In this document: one piece after another, positions 8,552-16,847 of the stretch
How positions within the stretch are numbered: position 1 is the first letter of the stretch
Layout of the letters: every line of letters starts with the position of its first letter
Source of the DNA: Pseudomonadota bacterium
GTDB taxonomy: Bacteria > Pseudomonadota > Gammaproteobacteria > Steroidobacterales > Steroidobacteraceae
Direction: 5' to 3'
NCBI GenBank assembly: GCA_023391815.1
Contig: JAEWAF010000086.1
Span: 124,001 to 188,000, forward strand
DNA length: 64,000 bases
Position numbers and translations under genes: made by a program
Notes under the pieces: model-generated
What the model was told of the DNA's origin: nothing
Database searches by the model: none
What the model saw: only the letters and a program-made list of their open reading frames with translations

Positions 8552-9604
8552 TCAATCTCGGCTCGCTGGCTGGTTCGAATCCGGCCCGGACCGCTGTGCT
8601 TCAGTGAGCTCGACATACATCCACCAAATGAATTGCTCCGGCGGGTAGGCGCCATCGGGAACTGGAATCCCCGAGTTGGCGGTCAAATTCGCGGCCAGCA
8701 CCTGGTCGAATGTCATACCCTTCGAAATCAGCGGTAACATGCGGTCTCGAATCGCGAGAACAAAATCTCGTTGCGCGATGACTGCCTTGCGGTCGACGAT
8801 CGGTCCATGGCCCGGAATGATCTTCGTATTCGGCCCAGCAAGATCGATGGTCACTGCGAGTCCTGCTAACAAGCCGTCCAGCGTGCCGCCGCTGAAGATG
8901 TCCACGAATGGATAGCCGACTGAGCGGTAGTAGTCTCCGACTGCCAGCACATCCTCTCTCGGAAAGCGAACCAGCGTATCACCGTCCGTATGCGCCGCAC
9001 GGATCGGGATGAGCTGCACGTCCTCTCCGTTAACGTGAAGCGTGACTGGGCCGTCATACGTGACTACCGGCAGAGCCTTCGCTGGTGCAGGCGGCGGCGT
9101 TCGCCCGAAGGAGCCAGGCGAGGGATGAGCGAGCCGGGCGCGCAGCTGATCGCGACTGAATATTAGCGTCCCGGTCTTGGCGAGGTTCTCGTTCCCTCCA
9201 GTGTGATCGGCGTGAACATGTGTGTCGATCAAGAAGCGAATCGGCTGCTCGGAAAACTGCCGTATCGCTGCGATGATCTTGTCGGTCAGCGGGGCGAACT
9301 GGCTGTCGACCATGAGCACGCCATCCGGACCCGTGAGTACGCTGATCGTGCCGCCCCGCCCCTCAAGTACATGGAAGCTGTCCGAGACACGTGTGGCTCG
9401 GACCTCGACTTTGCTGAGGTCGACGATGGGCATATGCGTCGGAGGGGGGTCAGGCGGGACCCCGGCTGCCTCGCCGGCGCATAGGGCGAAGCCGAGCAGC
9501 AGGATTCGACAAAACATCGGAGCTGCCCAGTTGCGCTTGGCGGTCGACGACCAACATGCCGCATCTTTCGGTCCGCACGGCCCCTTGTGAAAGAACTCGT
9601 CCAT
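8552..9604 (-). CDS. Exported metallo-beta-lactamase-fold hydrolase
   Basis: A 350-residue MBL-fold protein with the zinc motif H-V-H-A-D-H (TGGNENL follows), further His in IRAAHTDGDTLV and IIPGHGPIVD, and the Asp of GDYY. This pattern fits the subgroup of periplasmic hydrolases that includes class B3-like and Caulobacter-type enzymes; the substrate is unknown. A hydrophobic segment MFCRILLLGFALCAGEAAG acts as signal peptide. The start at 9604 is supported by GGAGGG eight bases upstream and gives a 29-residue hydrophilic extension before it; the Met at 9517 is an alternative without a good ribosome site. The 237 bases between this gene and the next one hold nothing recognisable. Confidence 0.8.
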   Translation of the reverse strand: MDEFFHKGPCGPKDAACWSSTAKRNWAAPMFCRILLLGFALCAGEAAGVPPDPPPTHMPIVDLSKVEVRATRVSDSFHVLEGRGGTISVLTGPDGVLMVDSQFAPLTDKIIAAIRQFSEQPIRFLIDTHVHADHTGGNENLAKTGTLIFSRDQLRARLAHPSPGSFGRTPPPAPAKALPVVTYDGPVTLHVNGEDVQLIPIRAAHTDGDTLVRFPREDVLAVGDYYRSVGYPFVDIFSGGTLDGLLAGLAVTIDLAGPNTKIIPGHGPIVDRKAVIAQRDFVLAIRDRMLPLISKGMTFDQVLAANLTANSGIPVPDGAYPPEQFIWWMYVELTEAQRSGPDSNQPASRD

Positions 9605-9829
9605 AACTCCATCCCTCCGCGTTTCACGTCGTTGCGCTTCGCTGGACGACTCGGACTGATCGCCGAGCGCGAGTCGATGCGCGAACGTCGCTTCCGATGA
9701 ACGGTCACTGGCCTGATCAATGCTTTCCCAGCTGCGACAGAACTGGTACACGCCTGTTTCGGCCAGCATAACCGGCATCGATCTGAAAAGGACCAGAATC
9801 AAATGATTGGTAGCGACAGGTTATCTAAC

Positions 9830-9890
9830 ACGCTCTCGTACCGGCGCCGCAGGAACAGCGCAAATCCCCTCTACGGAACCATTCCGTTGA
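9830..9890 (+). repeat. Dispersed repeat, copy D (short subfamily)
   Basis: GCCGCAGGAACAGCGCAAAT is shared almost base for base with copy C at 10253, followed in both by an ACCNATTCCGTT-like end. The interval from the MBL gene start (9605) to the small gene at 9916 contains only this repeat. Confidence 0.65.
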
Positions 9891-9915
9891 AAACGGCTGA
9901 ACGCTAGCTGCCGGC

Positions 9916-10179
9916 GTGGCTGACCGCGAGGCAAACGTATGCGGGTTCACGACTCCATCCGTGACCGGCGTGGAGGTCATAGGCGGGGCTCCTGATGACC
10001 TTGCATTCAGCATCGAGACTCTAGAGGGCAACCAGTCGTATTGGATCCGTCCTGACCTGGTTGAGGTCGTCCATCACAATCCCGGAATGGAGATTGTCAT
10101 CGGCAAAAAGAGAGCGGTGCGCGAACCGGATGGGTCATGGAGAGAGAGCGTCATCTCAGAACGCAAGGACGATGAATAG
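9916..10179 (+). CDS. Small hypothetical protein between two repeat copies
   Basis: An 87-residue acidic protein (GTG start, possible later GTG at 9961). The middle reads like a folded small domain (VEVIGGAPDDLAFSIETLEG, then NQSYWIRPDLVEVVHHNPGM). No family is recognised, no signal peptide is present and no clear ribosome site was found, so it may also be a gene remnant. It is framed by dispersed repeats D (9830-9890) and C (10253-10325), with a 13-bp perfect hairpin 42 bases after its stop. Confidence 0.45.
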   Translation: MADREANVCGFTTPSVTGVEVIGGAPDDLAFSIETLEGNQSYWIRPDLVEVVHHNPGMEIVIGKKRAVREPDGSWRESVISERKDDE

Positions 10180-10220
10180 GTACTTCGCTCAGGTGGCGCA
10201 GCGCGGTGAGGATGGCCTGA

Positions 10221-10251
10221 TAGTCTGGAACTGCGCGTCAGTTCCAGACTA
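10221..10251 (+). terminator. Perfect 13-bp inverted repeat, probable terminator or repeat-associated hairpin
   Basis: TAGTCTGGAACTG (10221-10233) is exactly complementary to CAGTTCCAGACTA (10239-10251) around the loop CGCGT. It directly abuts dispersed repeat C. There is no U tract, so a role as terminator of the 9916 gene is possible but it may instead be part of the repeat element. Confidence 0.6.
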
Positions 10252-10252
10252 G

Positions 10253-10325
10253 CGATCACCGTACCCGCACGCGCACCGAGAGCGCAGGAACAGCGCAAAT
10301 CCCTTCAGCCCAACCCATCCGTTAT
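10253..10325 (+). repeat. Dispersed repeat, copy C (short subfamily)
   Basis: Begins GATCACCGTACCCGCACGCG, continues through GCAGGAACAGCGCAAATCCC and ends at ATCCGTT. The GATCACCG opening is shared with copy A (12301), and the AAATCCC continuation with copies D and E. Confidence 0.7.
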
Positions 10326-11050
10326 TCGGTCTGATCAGTTGAATAAACCGCGCTCGTCCGCGCCACTGCTGGAGCGGGCTCGTATTCATCTTCTCGATAG
10401 CCTGGGAGAAACGACTTGGCCTCAAAGCTCAGAATGAGCTGACTCGTGAATACGCCCGGATCCGGTGGCGCCGGCAACGGCGATGCCTGTTGAATCGCAC
10501 GAACCAGCGATACCTGCCAGGCGGACGAGCCAGTGCATTGCATGAACTCGATCTCCTTTACACCGCCATCTTCCGCTTGGACGATTCTGACTTGGCACTG
10601 AAACGTTTCTATTGCGGCGGGACTGGTGGCTGTGCTTTCGGATGCTTCATGAACGGGAGTTCGCGGCTTGCGCCACGCACGTTGAATGCGCGCATTGATC
10701 TGCCCGGTATAGCGCCCGAACAACATCGATTGCCTCGCAGGATCGCCAGCCGTTACTGGAGCCTCGCCGCTCTCATCGAGAACTGCGAGTTCGGGCATCT
10801 CATAGGAGGGATTCGGGTCCGGGCTGATGATCTGAATGACCGGGTTGGCAAGCGCGCTGCCGCGCGAAGCCAGATCCATCGCCACGGCACTATCCGACGG
10901 GCCGGGCACATGCAAGATCACCAGCGTCATGAAAGAGCCTTCGCTCGACAGGATCGCTGTCGAGCCGGGTCCCGACTCATCGGGCGCGCGCTTGGAAGAG
11001 ACGACCGAACCCACTGATGCACAAAGAAACAATGCTGCATGCAGCAGCAC
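10322..11050 (-). CDS. TonB-like C-terminal domain protein
   Basis: A single N-terminal membrane segment (LLHAALFLCASVGSVV) precedes about 100 variable residues and a TonB/TolA-type C-terminal domain: FGRYTGQINARIQRAWRKPR, then QVRIVQAEDGGVKEIEFMQC and SLVRAIQQASPLPAPPDPGV. This is the layout of energy transducers that reach across the periplasm, but no exbB/exbD partner lies beside it. The start is unresolved: in-frame ATG, GTG or TTG codons are absent until the GTG at 11050, unless the frame extends more than 100 bases into the upstream gene. No ribosome site is evident. Confidence 0.6.
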   Translation of the reverse strand: MLLHAALFLCASVGSVVSSKRAPDESGPGSTAILSSEGSFMTLVILHVPGPSDSAVAMDLASRGSALANPVIQIISPDPNPSYEMPELAVLDESGEAPVTAGDPARQSMLFGRYTGQINARIQRAWRKPRTPVHEASESTATSPAAIETFQCQVRIVQAEDGGVKEIEFMQCTGSSAWQVSLVRAIQQASPLPAPPDPGVFTSQLILSFEAKSFLPGYREDEYEPAPAVARTSAVYSTDQTE

Positions 11051-11096
11051 ACTGACTGCAAGGCCGATGGCCTGGCTGGGCCAGTGCGTGGAATCA

Positions 11097-11798
11097 TCAC
11101 TTGTTACGTTTCGTTCCCGCGCGCAGCGCCTCGCGGACGCTCTCCCATTCGATACGATCGAATCTCTTTGAAATGCAGCCACCTGCGGGCAGAGGCTCGC
11201 AGGGCGCCAGGTCCGGTGTGCCGATATCCGGAGTGATGATCGTCGTGCCCTGGGAAAACTCAAGCCAGGTTTTCGACCCTGGTGGCGTGCGAATGAGAAA
11301 GATGTTTTCCGCGAAGTCTGTTAAGTACAGATTACCCCGCGCGCGTTGGCACGCCTCGGTCCTCGGCTTCATGCTCAATGCCTCCAGCTCCGCAATGCTC
11401 CGGTCGCCTTCCAAATCACTGGCACGGACGATACCGGTTACGTTTTGCAGCAGTACCAGTACGTGATCGCCTGCTTCCAATTTCTTATTGGGCAACAGAA
11501 ATCTTTGTGTCGCGAATGAGGTGTCCTTTGAGCCCAACGTGCCCTTATATTGCTCCACGACCTGCACGTGATACTTCAGGCCGCAACTTACCCCGGGACC
11601 GTTGTCGACTTGGTTCAGCGACTCAACTTTCCGTATAACAACATGCGCCACATGGTCGGCGCGATCAACCTGCTGCTGCAATTTGCGCGGCACGGATGGA
11701 GTTGCATTAGCACTGACACGCTCGGTCACTGCCCATGTGCCGAGCGTTAGCATCAGGATCGAAAACCGGATCGAGATCGATTTGATATTCATCGGCAT
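11097..11798 (-). CDS. Exported hypothetical protein
   Basis: A 233-residue protein with a signal peptide (ISIRFSILMLTLGTWAV). The body is a single domain starting at RADHVAHVVIRKVESLNQVD with a Cys-containing middle (GVSCGLKYHVQVVEQYKGTL), resembling NTR/OB-like secreted domains that contain YKG segments; this family assignment is uncertain. The ATG at 11798 begins just outside the end of the DUF2695 gene (stop at 11801), with AAGAAG upstream, so the two genes and the following TonB-like gene probably form one minus-strand operon. Confidence 0.65.
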   Translation of the reverse strand: MPMNIKSISIRFSILMLTLGTWAVTERVSANATPSVPRKLQQQVDRADHVAHVVIRKVESLNQVDNGPGVSCGLKYHVQVVEQYKGTLGSKDTSFATQRFLLPNKKLEAGDHVLVLLQNVTGIVRASDLEGDRSIAELEALSMKPRTEACQRARGNLYLTDFAENIFLIRTPPGSKTWLEFSQGTTIITPDIGTPDLAPCEPLPAGGCISKRFDRIEWESVREALRAGTKRNK

Positions 11799-11800
11799 CA

Positions 11801-12193
11801 CTACGGCTTCTTCCGATTGCGCCAACGCTCTAGAGCTTTTTTGCCGGAATTATTAGCGTTCGCTTCATCTAGGACCTTTTTTGGCACATCGAGTTCCCCG
11901 GCTGGCGGGTTTCTCACGTGCCAATGGTCGTAGGCGTTCGCAGCGACCTCACAGTCGCAGTAGCCTCCATGTGCCTCCAGCCATCCGATGATCTGGTCTT
12001 CGGGCTGCTGATTCTCAGACAGCCATTGTCGTGTGAGGCGATGTGAGTGATCACACCCGCTGTCTTCGACTTGTGCCTCGACCGAATTGAACATTGCCTG
12101 CAGCACGTCGTTCGGAAGAGGGAATGCGGAGCGCGCAGCTTCTCGCTCTCGCTGCTTCCATGCCTTCTTGCGATCTCGGTCCGCTGAGTCCAT
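11801..12193 (-). CDS. DUF2695 domain protein
   Basis: A 130-residue cytoplasmic protein with the DUF2695 signature: CDHSHRLTRQWL, then a Gly-rich Cys pair in HGGYCDCEVAANAYDHW. The three Cys and two His suggest a metal site, which is inference. No function is established for the family. Both termini are highly charged. It is the first gene of a likely three-gene minus-strand set; upstream lies repeat A. Confidence 0.75.
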   Translation of the reverse strand: MDSADRDRKKAWKQREREAARSAFPLPNDVLQAMFNSVEAQVEDSGCDHSHRLTRQWLSENQQPEDQIIGWLEAHGGYCDCEVAANAYDHWHVRNPPAGELDVPKKVLDEANANNSGKKALERWRNRKKP

Positions 12194-12300
12194 TGCTTAT
12201 CCACCCAACAGAGGTAGAGCGACCGCCGTCATATTAGCAGTTCTGCCATCGGCCGCTCACAAACAAGTCGTCCGCTCCTGGCCGAAAGCTGACGACTCGT

Positions 12301-12790
12301 GATCACCGCACGCGAACCCGCACGGAGACTGAAGGAACAGCGTGGAGCGCTTCGGCGCGAGCAGTCCACCGACGATCGTTGAGCTCCACTCGGTTTCTCC
12401 CCTTCTGTTCCTTCGAGCTTCCGAGCACACGGCACCGCCCGGCGCGCATCAGATCCGTTTACGCCCCGAGCCGCGACGTTTCCGCTGCGAGCTGCGTGCC
12501 TGATCTTGTAGACATTCAACAAGGCCCGAGACAGTGGCGGCTCCGAGCTCGTCTTCGTGGTCATCGTCATGGCGTGCGCCTTCGCGGGTCAGATGCAGCG
12601 TCTTTGACCCTGGCTCGAAGGAAACTGCAGCGTATCGGCCTGAGAAATAGCATCGAGAAGTTCAGCGCCTTCAAGGCGCTGGATGGACGACGACCGCGCG
12701 AACTCCTCATCCTCTCGGGCGATTTGCTTCATCCATCCATCCGCTAACTCCTGCGAGGCAACAGCTCTAGCACGTAAGCGAAGTCATCCA
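12301..12790 (-). pseudogene. Dispersed repeat copy A: decayed coding sequence with frameshifts
   Basis: On the minus strand one frame reads GWMKQIAREDEEFARSS, then SIQRLEGAELLDAISQADTL, before a stop; a one-base shift restores TLHLTREGARHDDDHEDE and LGAATVS. The same residues occur in copy B (15985-16240), and most base differences fall in third codon positions, so the element descends from a protein-coding sequence. Copy A carries about 160 extra bases (12367-12528) between the coding part and the conserved end (12301-12366, containing GGAACAGCGTGGAGCGCTTC). The remaining gap to 12996 shows nothing else. Confidence 0.6.
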
Positions 12791-12996
12791 TGAGCGGGCA
12801 GCGCTGCTCTGAATCATGCGGGTACGCCCCGCGCGTTCAAATGTACCCGCGCGGTGGTGCCCCTACTTCGAATGTTGACAGAACGGTAGGTGCCTACGCA
12901 ATCTGTCTGCAAGCGAAAACGAATCCGTTATGCGGAGCGCATCGTCGCGGTCTACGGCCGTGGGCTCTGAGCGAACAACACCAAAGAGGACGGGCA

Positions 12997-14400
12997 GTGA
13001 GATTGAATCGGCGTAATTTCGTTGTGAGCGCGTCGCTGGCGCTGGCCTCGCTACCTTCATCGGCGCGCACCAACACTGCCGCATCGATTGCCGTCACGCC
13101 CCGACAATGGCTCGCGCGATGGCTGGCTGCTTTCAACAACGATCGCGTCTCTGCCTATGCGGCGTTCGTGCGTGAGCATATCCCGATCCTGGTCCCCTAT
13201 CTGGATGACGATTTGGGTGTTCGCGAGGCGTCCGGCGGCTTCATTCTGCTCCGGAGTGAGGAGACCGGGCCTCGAGAAATCACCGCCTGGGTGCGAGACC
13301 GCAACTGGGACCGGTTCTCTCAGGTCGTGCTTACGATCGGCGACGGGCGAATCGACGACCTGTCCTTCCTCGGCGCACCGCCGCCGACCGATTTCTCGGT
13401 GCGCCGGCTGAGTGAGCGGGAGGCGCTCGAACAGCTCCGCCGCAAACTTCGCGCCGAAGCGGCGGGCGGTCGCTTCTCCGGTGCCGTGTTGGTCGCAAAC
13501 GGCGACAAGGTCCTGTTCCGCGAAGCCTATGGCACCCGAACCGTCGCGCCAGTGCGCGCGACGACGCCGGACACACGCTTCTGCATCGGTTCGATGGGCA
13601 AGATGTTCACCGCCGTCGCGGTGCTTCAACTCGTCCAACACGGCAGGCTGCGCCTGACCGACACGATCGCGACATTGTTGCCGGCCTATCCGGACACACC
13701 GCTCGCCCGACAGGTGACGGTCGAACATATGCTCACCCACAGCGGCGGCACCGGCGATTTCTTCGGCGCCGACTATGACGCGCACCAGGCTGAGCTGCGC
13801 ACGCCGTCCGATTTCGTGCGCTTGTTCGGCAACAGGGAGCCTGCTTTCCCGCCCGGATCACGCTGGGGTTACAGCAACTTCGGCTTCATCGTGCTCGGGG
13901 CGATCGTCGAGCAGGTTTCGGGCGTGCCTTGGGACGCCTATCTGGACACGCACGTCTTCCGCATCGCCGGCATGACTTCGACATCGCCTCTCGCGTCCTA
14001 CGCGAATACCGCCGAGCCCTGCACGGGCGCGGCACAGACCGGACTGAAGCCACTGCCCTTCTATGTCGGCCTGCCCGCCGGCGGCGGCTATTCCACTCTC
14101 TGTGATCTGCATCTTTTTGCCGCCGCCCTGCGCGAAACGCGATTGCTCGATGCGACCCATCTCGACCTGCTGACCCGCGCGCGGGTTGCGGCGGGAAGTG
14201 CCCAATGGTCGCTCGGCCTGCGCGTCGCGGTCCGCAATGGCGCATCCTGTTATGGCCATGGCGGCAGCGCCCCCGGCATCAACGCCGACTTCGCGGCATA
14301 TCCTGACTCCGGTTACCACACGATCGTGCTGTCCAATCGTGGCCATCCGCATGCCGTCAATGTCGCCGACTATATCGGCGCGAGGCTGCCGCTGCGCTAG
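12997..14400 (+). CDS. Tat-exported serine hydrolase, beta-lactamase / penicillin-binding fold
   Basis: A 467-residue class C-type serine hydrolase. The N-terminus NRRNFVV followed by a hydrophobic stretch is a twin-arginine signal. Residues about 32-130 form an extra N-terminal domain (PRQWLARWLAAFNNDRVSAY) often found in this subfamily. The catalytic domain has S199-M-G-K202, Y292-S-N294 and a C-terminal H-G-G-S (CYGHGGSAPG). Substrates may be esters, peptides or beta-lactams; this cannot be decided. The GTG start at 12997 has GAGGACGG seven bases upstream; the open frame continues 69 codons further but through repeat-flank sequence. Its third positions look more GC-rich than the small genes around it, which may indicate a separate origin. 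Confidence 0.8.
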   Translation: MRLNRRNFVVSASLALASLPSSARTNTAASIAVTPRQWLARWLAAFNNDRVSAYAAFVREHIPILVPYLDDDLGVREASGGFILLRSEETGPREITAWVRDRNWDRFSQVVLTIGDGRIDDLSFLGAPPPTDFSVRRLSEREALEQLRRKLRAEAAGGRFSGAVLVANGDKVLFREAYGTRTVAPVRATTPDTRFCIGSMGKMFTAVAVLQLVQHGRLRLTDTIATLLPAYPDTPLARQVTVEHMLTHSGGTGDFFGADYDAHQAELRTPSDFVRLFGNREPAFPPGSRWGYSNFGFIVLGAIVEQVSGVPWDAYLDTHVFRIAGMTSTSPLASYANTAEPCTGAAQTGLKPLPFYVGLPAGGGYSTLCDLHLFAAALRETRLLDATHLDLLTRARVAAGSAQWSLGLRVAVRNGASCYGHGGSAPGINADFAAYPDSGYHTIVLSNRGHPHAVNVADYIGARLPLR

Positions 14401-14506
14401 CGTGATGCCGGCGTCATACTCCGCGCGTGTCATGGTCGGTCCCTGCCCAGCAATCCTCGTACCAACGAAACTGCAAGTTCTGACGCCGGGTCGCACGATA
14501 GCTCCT

Positions 14507-14968
14507 TCATAGAACTTCGAACACCTCGTACACCACGCTGTCTGCGCGCCTTTCACCGACTCCGACCGAAACGATTCGGTTGAGCCAGGAATACTTGGCA
14601 GACGAGGTTTCGAAGAACGGCGCGGTCCGCAGGTAGTAATCCAAGCCGCTCACTTGTTCGCCCCGCGCCATGCGGGCGTTCACGTCGTCCGAAGCGTGGC
14701 GCACGCCGCGATACGTCATCAGCACGAGGGCTTCATCATCCGTTTTCAACAATATCCGGACGTCCTGCTGCGCTGACCCATCGGCGCGCATGAGCAGAAG
14801 GTCCGAACCGATGACCGGCATTATGGTTCCACGGATCCTGTCTCCCGCAAACTCACCGCCGGAGACGGCAAAGACGCGTCGTTTGCCAGCAGGCGTATCC
14901 CCCATTTCTATTGTTGGATGAAGCTTGATCGTCATAGTGAATAGATGAGTCGATTTCAGTTCTCTCAT
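14507..14968 (-). CDS. DUF3237 domain protein
   Basis: A 153-residue protein covering the complete DUF3237 beta-barrel domain: GKRRVFAVSGGEFAGDRIRG, DLLLMRADGSAQQDVRILLK, then YYLRTAPFFETSSAKYSWLN and VGVGERRADSVVYEV. Cytoplasmic, with no signal peptide. The family occurs near catabolic enzymes of aromatic compounds but its reaction is not established. The first ATG is kept because the family normally opens with an ELxxxxLF segment, here ELKSTHLF. Convergent with the upstream serine hydrolase. Confidence 0.8.
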   Translation of the reverse strand: MRELKSTHLFTMTIKLHPTIEMGDTPAGKRRVFAVSGGEFAGDRIRGTIMPVIGSDLLLMRADGSAQQDVRILLKTDDEALVLMTYRGVRHASDDVNARMARGEQVSGLDYYLRTAPFFETSSAKYSWLNRIVSVGVGERRADSVVYEVFEVL

Positions 14969-15121
14969 AGGTGTGGATTGCTCTATGGCTGAACGGCATC
15001 GGGGTAAGCATGAGCACTGATGCTCATGCCAGCATGCTGGCGAGTTGGGTGCACATCGAGATGGTCTTGGCTAACATCGACGTTGCCTGTCCTCGGGCTT
15101 GCGTGGTACCACCTTGGGAAA

Positions 15122-15150
15122 GGGTGACATTCCAGCAGGGGGAAGCTTCA
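15122..15150 (+). promoter_or_regulatory. MerR-family dyad operator upstream of the MerR gene
   Basis: GACATTCCAGCAGGGGGAAGC contains TTCC (15130-15133) and GGAA (15141-15144) separated by seven bases. It is close to the reverse complement of the CueR site of E. coli copA (CCTTCCAGCAAGGGGAAGG). MerR-type operators sit inside an overlong promoter spacer, here likely that of the regulator itself, whose ATG is 30 bases on. The -35 is degenerate (GGTGAC). Confidence 0.5.
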
Positions 15151-15173
15151 ACCTGGAGGAACGAGAGACAACA

Positions 15174-15953
15174 ATGGCCACGCCCGAATACGTACCTATC
15201 GCCGTGTTTGCGCGGATCTGCGGAGTATCGGCGAAAACCCTTCGGTTCTACGGCGAAATCGGTTTGTTTCGTCCGGCCTACATCGACCCGCGTACTCGGT
15301 ACCGCTTCTATGTGCACGAACAGCTACGCGATTTCGCCCAGATACAGTCGATGCGAGACTGTGGCGCTTCTCTGGCGGAGATTCGAGCAGCAACACGCGC
15401 CAGCCGCTCCGAGAATGAGCAGAAAGTATTTCTACAGAAGCTTCGCAAGGCGAAATTGGACGCGATCGATGAGGCTCGCCGGTCGTTGATTTGGATCGAG
15501 GGGGCCTTACATGAGCTCGAACTGGAGTCCCCACTCCATGCCACCATAACTTACTGTGCGCCGGTGACGGTCGCATCACTCCGGACCGACGTTAAGAGCT
15601 ATGCGGATATTCGCCAATACGAAAAATTGTTGTGGGAAGCTGTAGCGCCTCGAACCCGAGGTGTCTTGCGTGGGGTGCTCTGGCATCGCTGCGCCGATGG
15701 AGGTCTCCTCGAAGCAGAGCCGTTCATCGAAGTGAATAGGGGCACCGAACGTTGTGCCACATACGAGCTCAAAGTATTGCCCGGTGCACATGCACTCCGT
15801 GCGTTTTCGAGCCACGATGATGAGGAGGCAGAAGACACCTATGTCGGCCTCAGCAGTTGGATTCGCGCGAGAGGCCACCGGCTTGCCGGTGCAAGCCGAG
15901 AGATTTACCGAGGGAATCTGCTCGAAATTCAATACCCGCTGGAGGCAGGGTGA
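15174..15953 (+). CDS. MerR-family transcriptional regulator with GyrI-like ligand domain
   Basis: A 259-residue regulator of the BmrR type. The N-terminal winged helix reads VPIAVFARICGVSAKTLRFY, GEIGLFRPAYIDPRTRYRFY; then a dimerising coiled coil (about 80-118) and a C-terminal effector-binding domain (GyrI-like, about 122-259) ending in YRGNLLEIQYPLEA. No Cys metal-binding loop of the CueR/ZntR kind is present, so a small organic ligand is more likely than a metal, even though the dyad upstream resembles metal-type operators. The ATG at 15174 is used since homology starts there; GGAGG lies 16 and GAGAG 7 bases upstream. No target gene is evident nearby apart from itself. Confidence 0.82.
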   Translation: MATPEYVPIAVFARICGVSAKTLRFYGEIGLFRPAYIDPRTRYRFYVHEQLRDFAQIQSMRDCGASLAEIRAATRASRSENEQKVFLQKLRKAKLDAIDEARRSLIWIEGALHELELESPLHATITYCAPVTVASLRTDVKSYADIRQYEKLLWEAVAPRTRGVLRGVLWHRCADGGLLEAEPFIEVNRGTERCATYELKVLPGAHALRAFSSHDDEEAEDTYVGLSSWIRARGHRLAGASREIYRGNLLEIQYPLEAG

Positions 15954-15984
15954 TGTCACCCGCGCCGCTACTGACAGCTTTCGA

Positions 15985-16240
15985 GATCCCACGTCACGCA
16001 CGCGTACCTGCACGGACACTGCAGGAACAGTGTGTAGCGCTTCTTCGCGAGCAGTCAGAGACGGTGGCGACTCCGCACTCCCCTTCCTGGTCATCGTCAT
16101 GGCGTACGCCTTCGCGCGTCACATGCAGCGTCTCCAATTCCTGGCCCAAAGGGAACGCCAACATATCGGCCTGTGAGATTGCATCGAGAAGATTAGCGCC
16201 CTCCAGCCGCTGGATGGATAGTCTCGCAGTGTTAGAACAG
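15985..16240 (-). repeat. Dispersed repeat copy B (coding-derived)
   Basis: Aligns with copy A along 16057-16220, about four bases in five identical by eye, and along 15985-16056 (CCTGCACGGACACTGCAGGAACAG and flanks), without the 160-base insert of A. On the minus strand it stays open as SIQRLEGANLLDAISQADML, LHVTREGVRHDDDQEGE and ends HCSCSVRAGTRA then stop. The N-terminal side is cut off at the end of the YCII gene. No start or ribosome site supports it as a functional gene. Confidence 0.6.
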
Positions 16241-16249
16241 CGTCGATGG

Positions 16250-16582
16250 TCAATCCGGTATCTGCAGCGGCCAAACCTCAACAACGCCATGCGCTACTGC
16301 GCAGGGTGTCTTCGAGACCATCTCAATGGCTTCGGAAATGTTCGCGGCCTCAATAATCGCGAAACCCGCCATTGGCAAAGCTGACGACATGAACGGCCCG
16401 CTCGCGACCTCCACCTTCGCAGCCTCAGGATTGCGAACTTGAACGGGCTCACCGGCAATCCCCATCAAAACACCGCGCTTCTGCAACTCGGCATCATGGG
16501 CGTGAGCGGCATTTCGCACATCGATCGGCGTACGGTTGTAGCCTTCTTGGTCGCCGTATCCGATCGTCACGAACTTCGGCAT
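16250..16582 (-). CDS. YCII-related (DGPF-type) domain protein
   Basis: A 110-residue cytoplasmic ferredoxin-like fold protein of the YCII/DGPF family. Family features visible: MPKFVTIGYGDQEGY at the start, AHDAELQKRGVLMG with the conserved central Gly, SGPFMSSALPMAGFAIIEA (equivalent of the DGPF motif) and EIMS-like AIEMVSKTP near the end with a final VEVWPL strand. Such proteins are often encoded next to ECF sigma factors; none is present here. AGGGA precedes the ATG. Function unknown. Confidence 0.8.
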   Translation of the reverse strand: MPKFVTIGYGDQEGYNRTPIDVRNAAHAHDAELQKRGVLMGIAGEPVQVRNPEAAKVEVASGPFMSSALPMAGFAIIEAANISEAIEMVSKTPCAVAHGVVEVWPLQIPD

Positions 16583-16847
16583 GTTGCATGATCCCTATTG
16601 CGTAGTGGATTGTTAGAAGCGCCCCTGATGGGACATTACGAGTCGTTGGCTGTTCCGGTCGAAATCTGGCACTTCCAGGGATCGCACGGTCCCCTGGTAA
16701 GTCAGTGTCCAGTACTTCTCACGTGCCACGCCAACGTAGGCAATTCCGCTTTCACTGTGCCCCGGTCCTTCCACCAGCCCCAGGCCACGGCCACGACCAG
16801 CAGTAGAACACCTTCTCGGATAGATTCCGACCGATGGCGACTTGGGT

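Noticed and set aside
10322..11263. Longest version of the TonB-like ORF
   Set aside because: It would overlap the upstream gene by about 167 bases; the extra residues are Arg-rich antisense-like sequence.
15994..16290. 98-residue minus-strand ORF as a real gene
   Set aside because: It coincides with repeat copy B, overlaps the end of the YCII gene and has no ribosome site; better treated as a coding-derived repeat.
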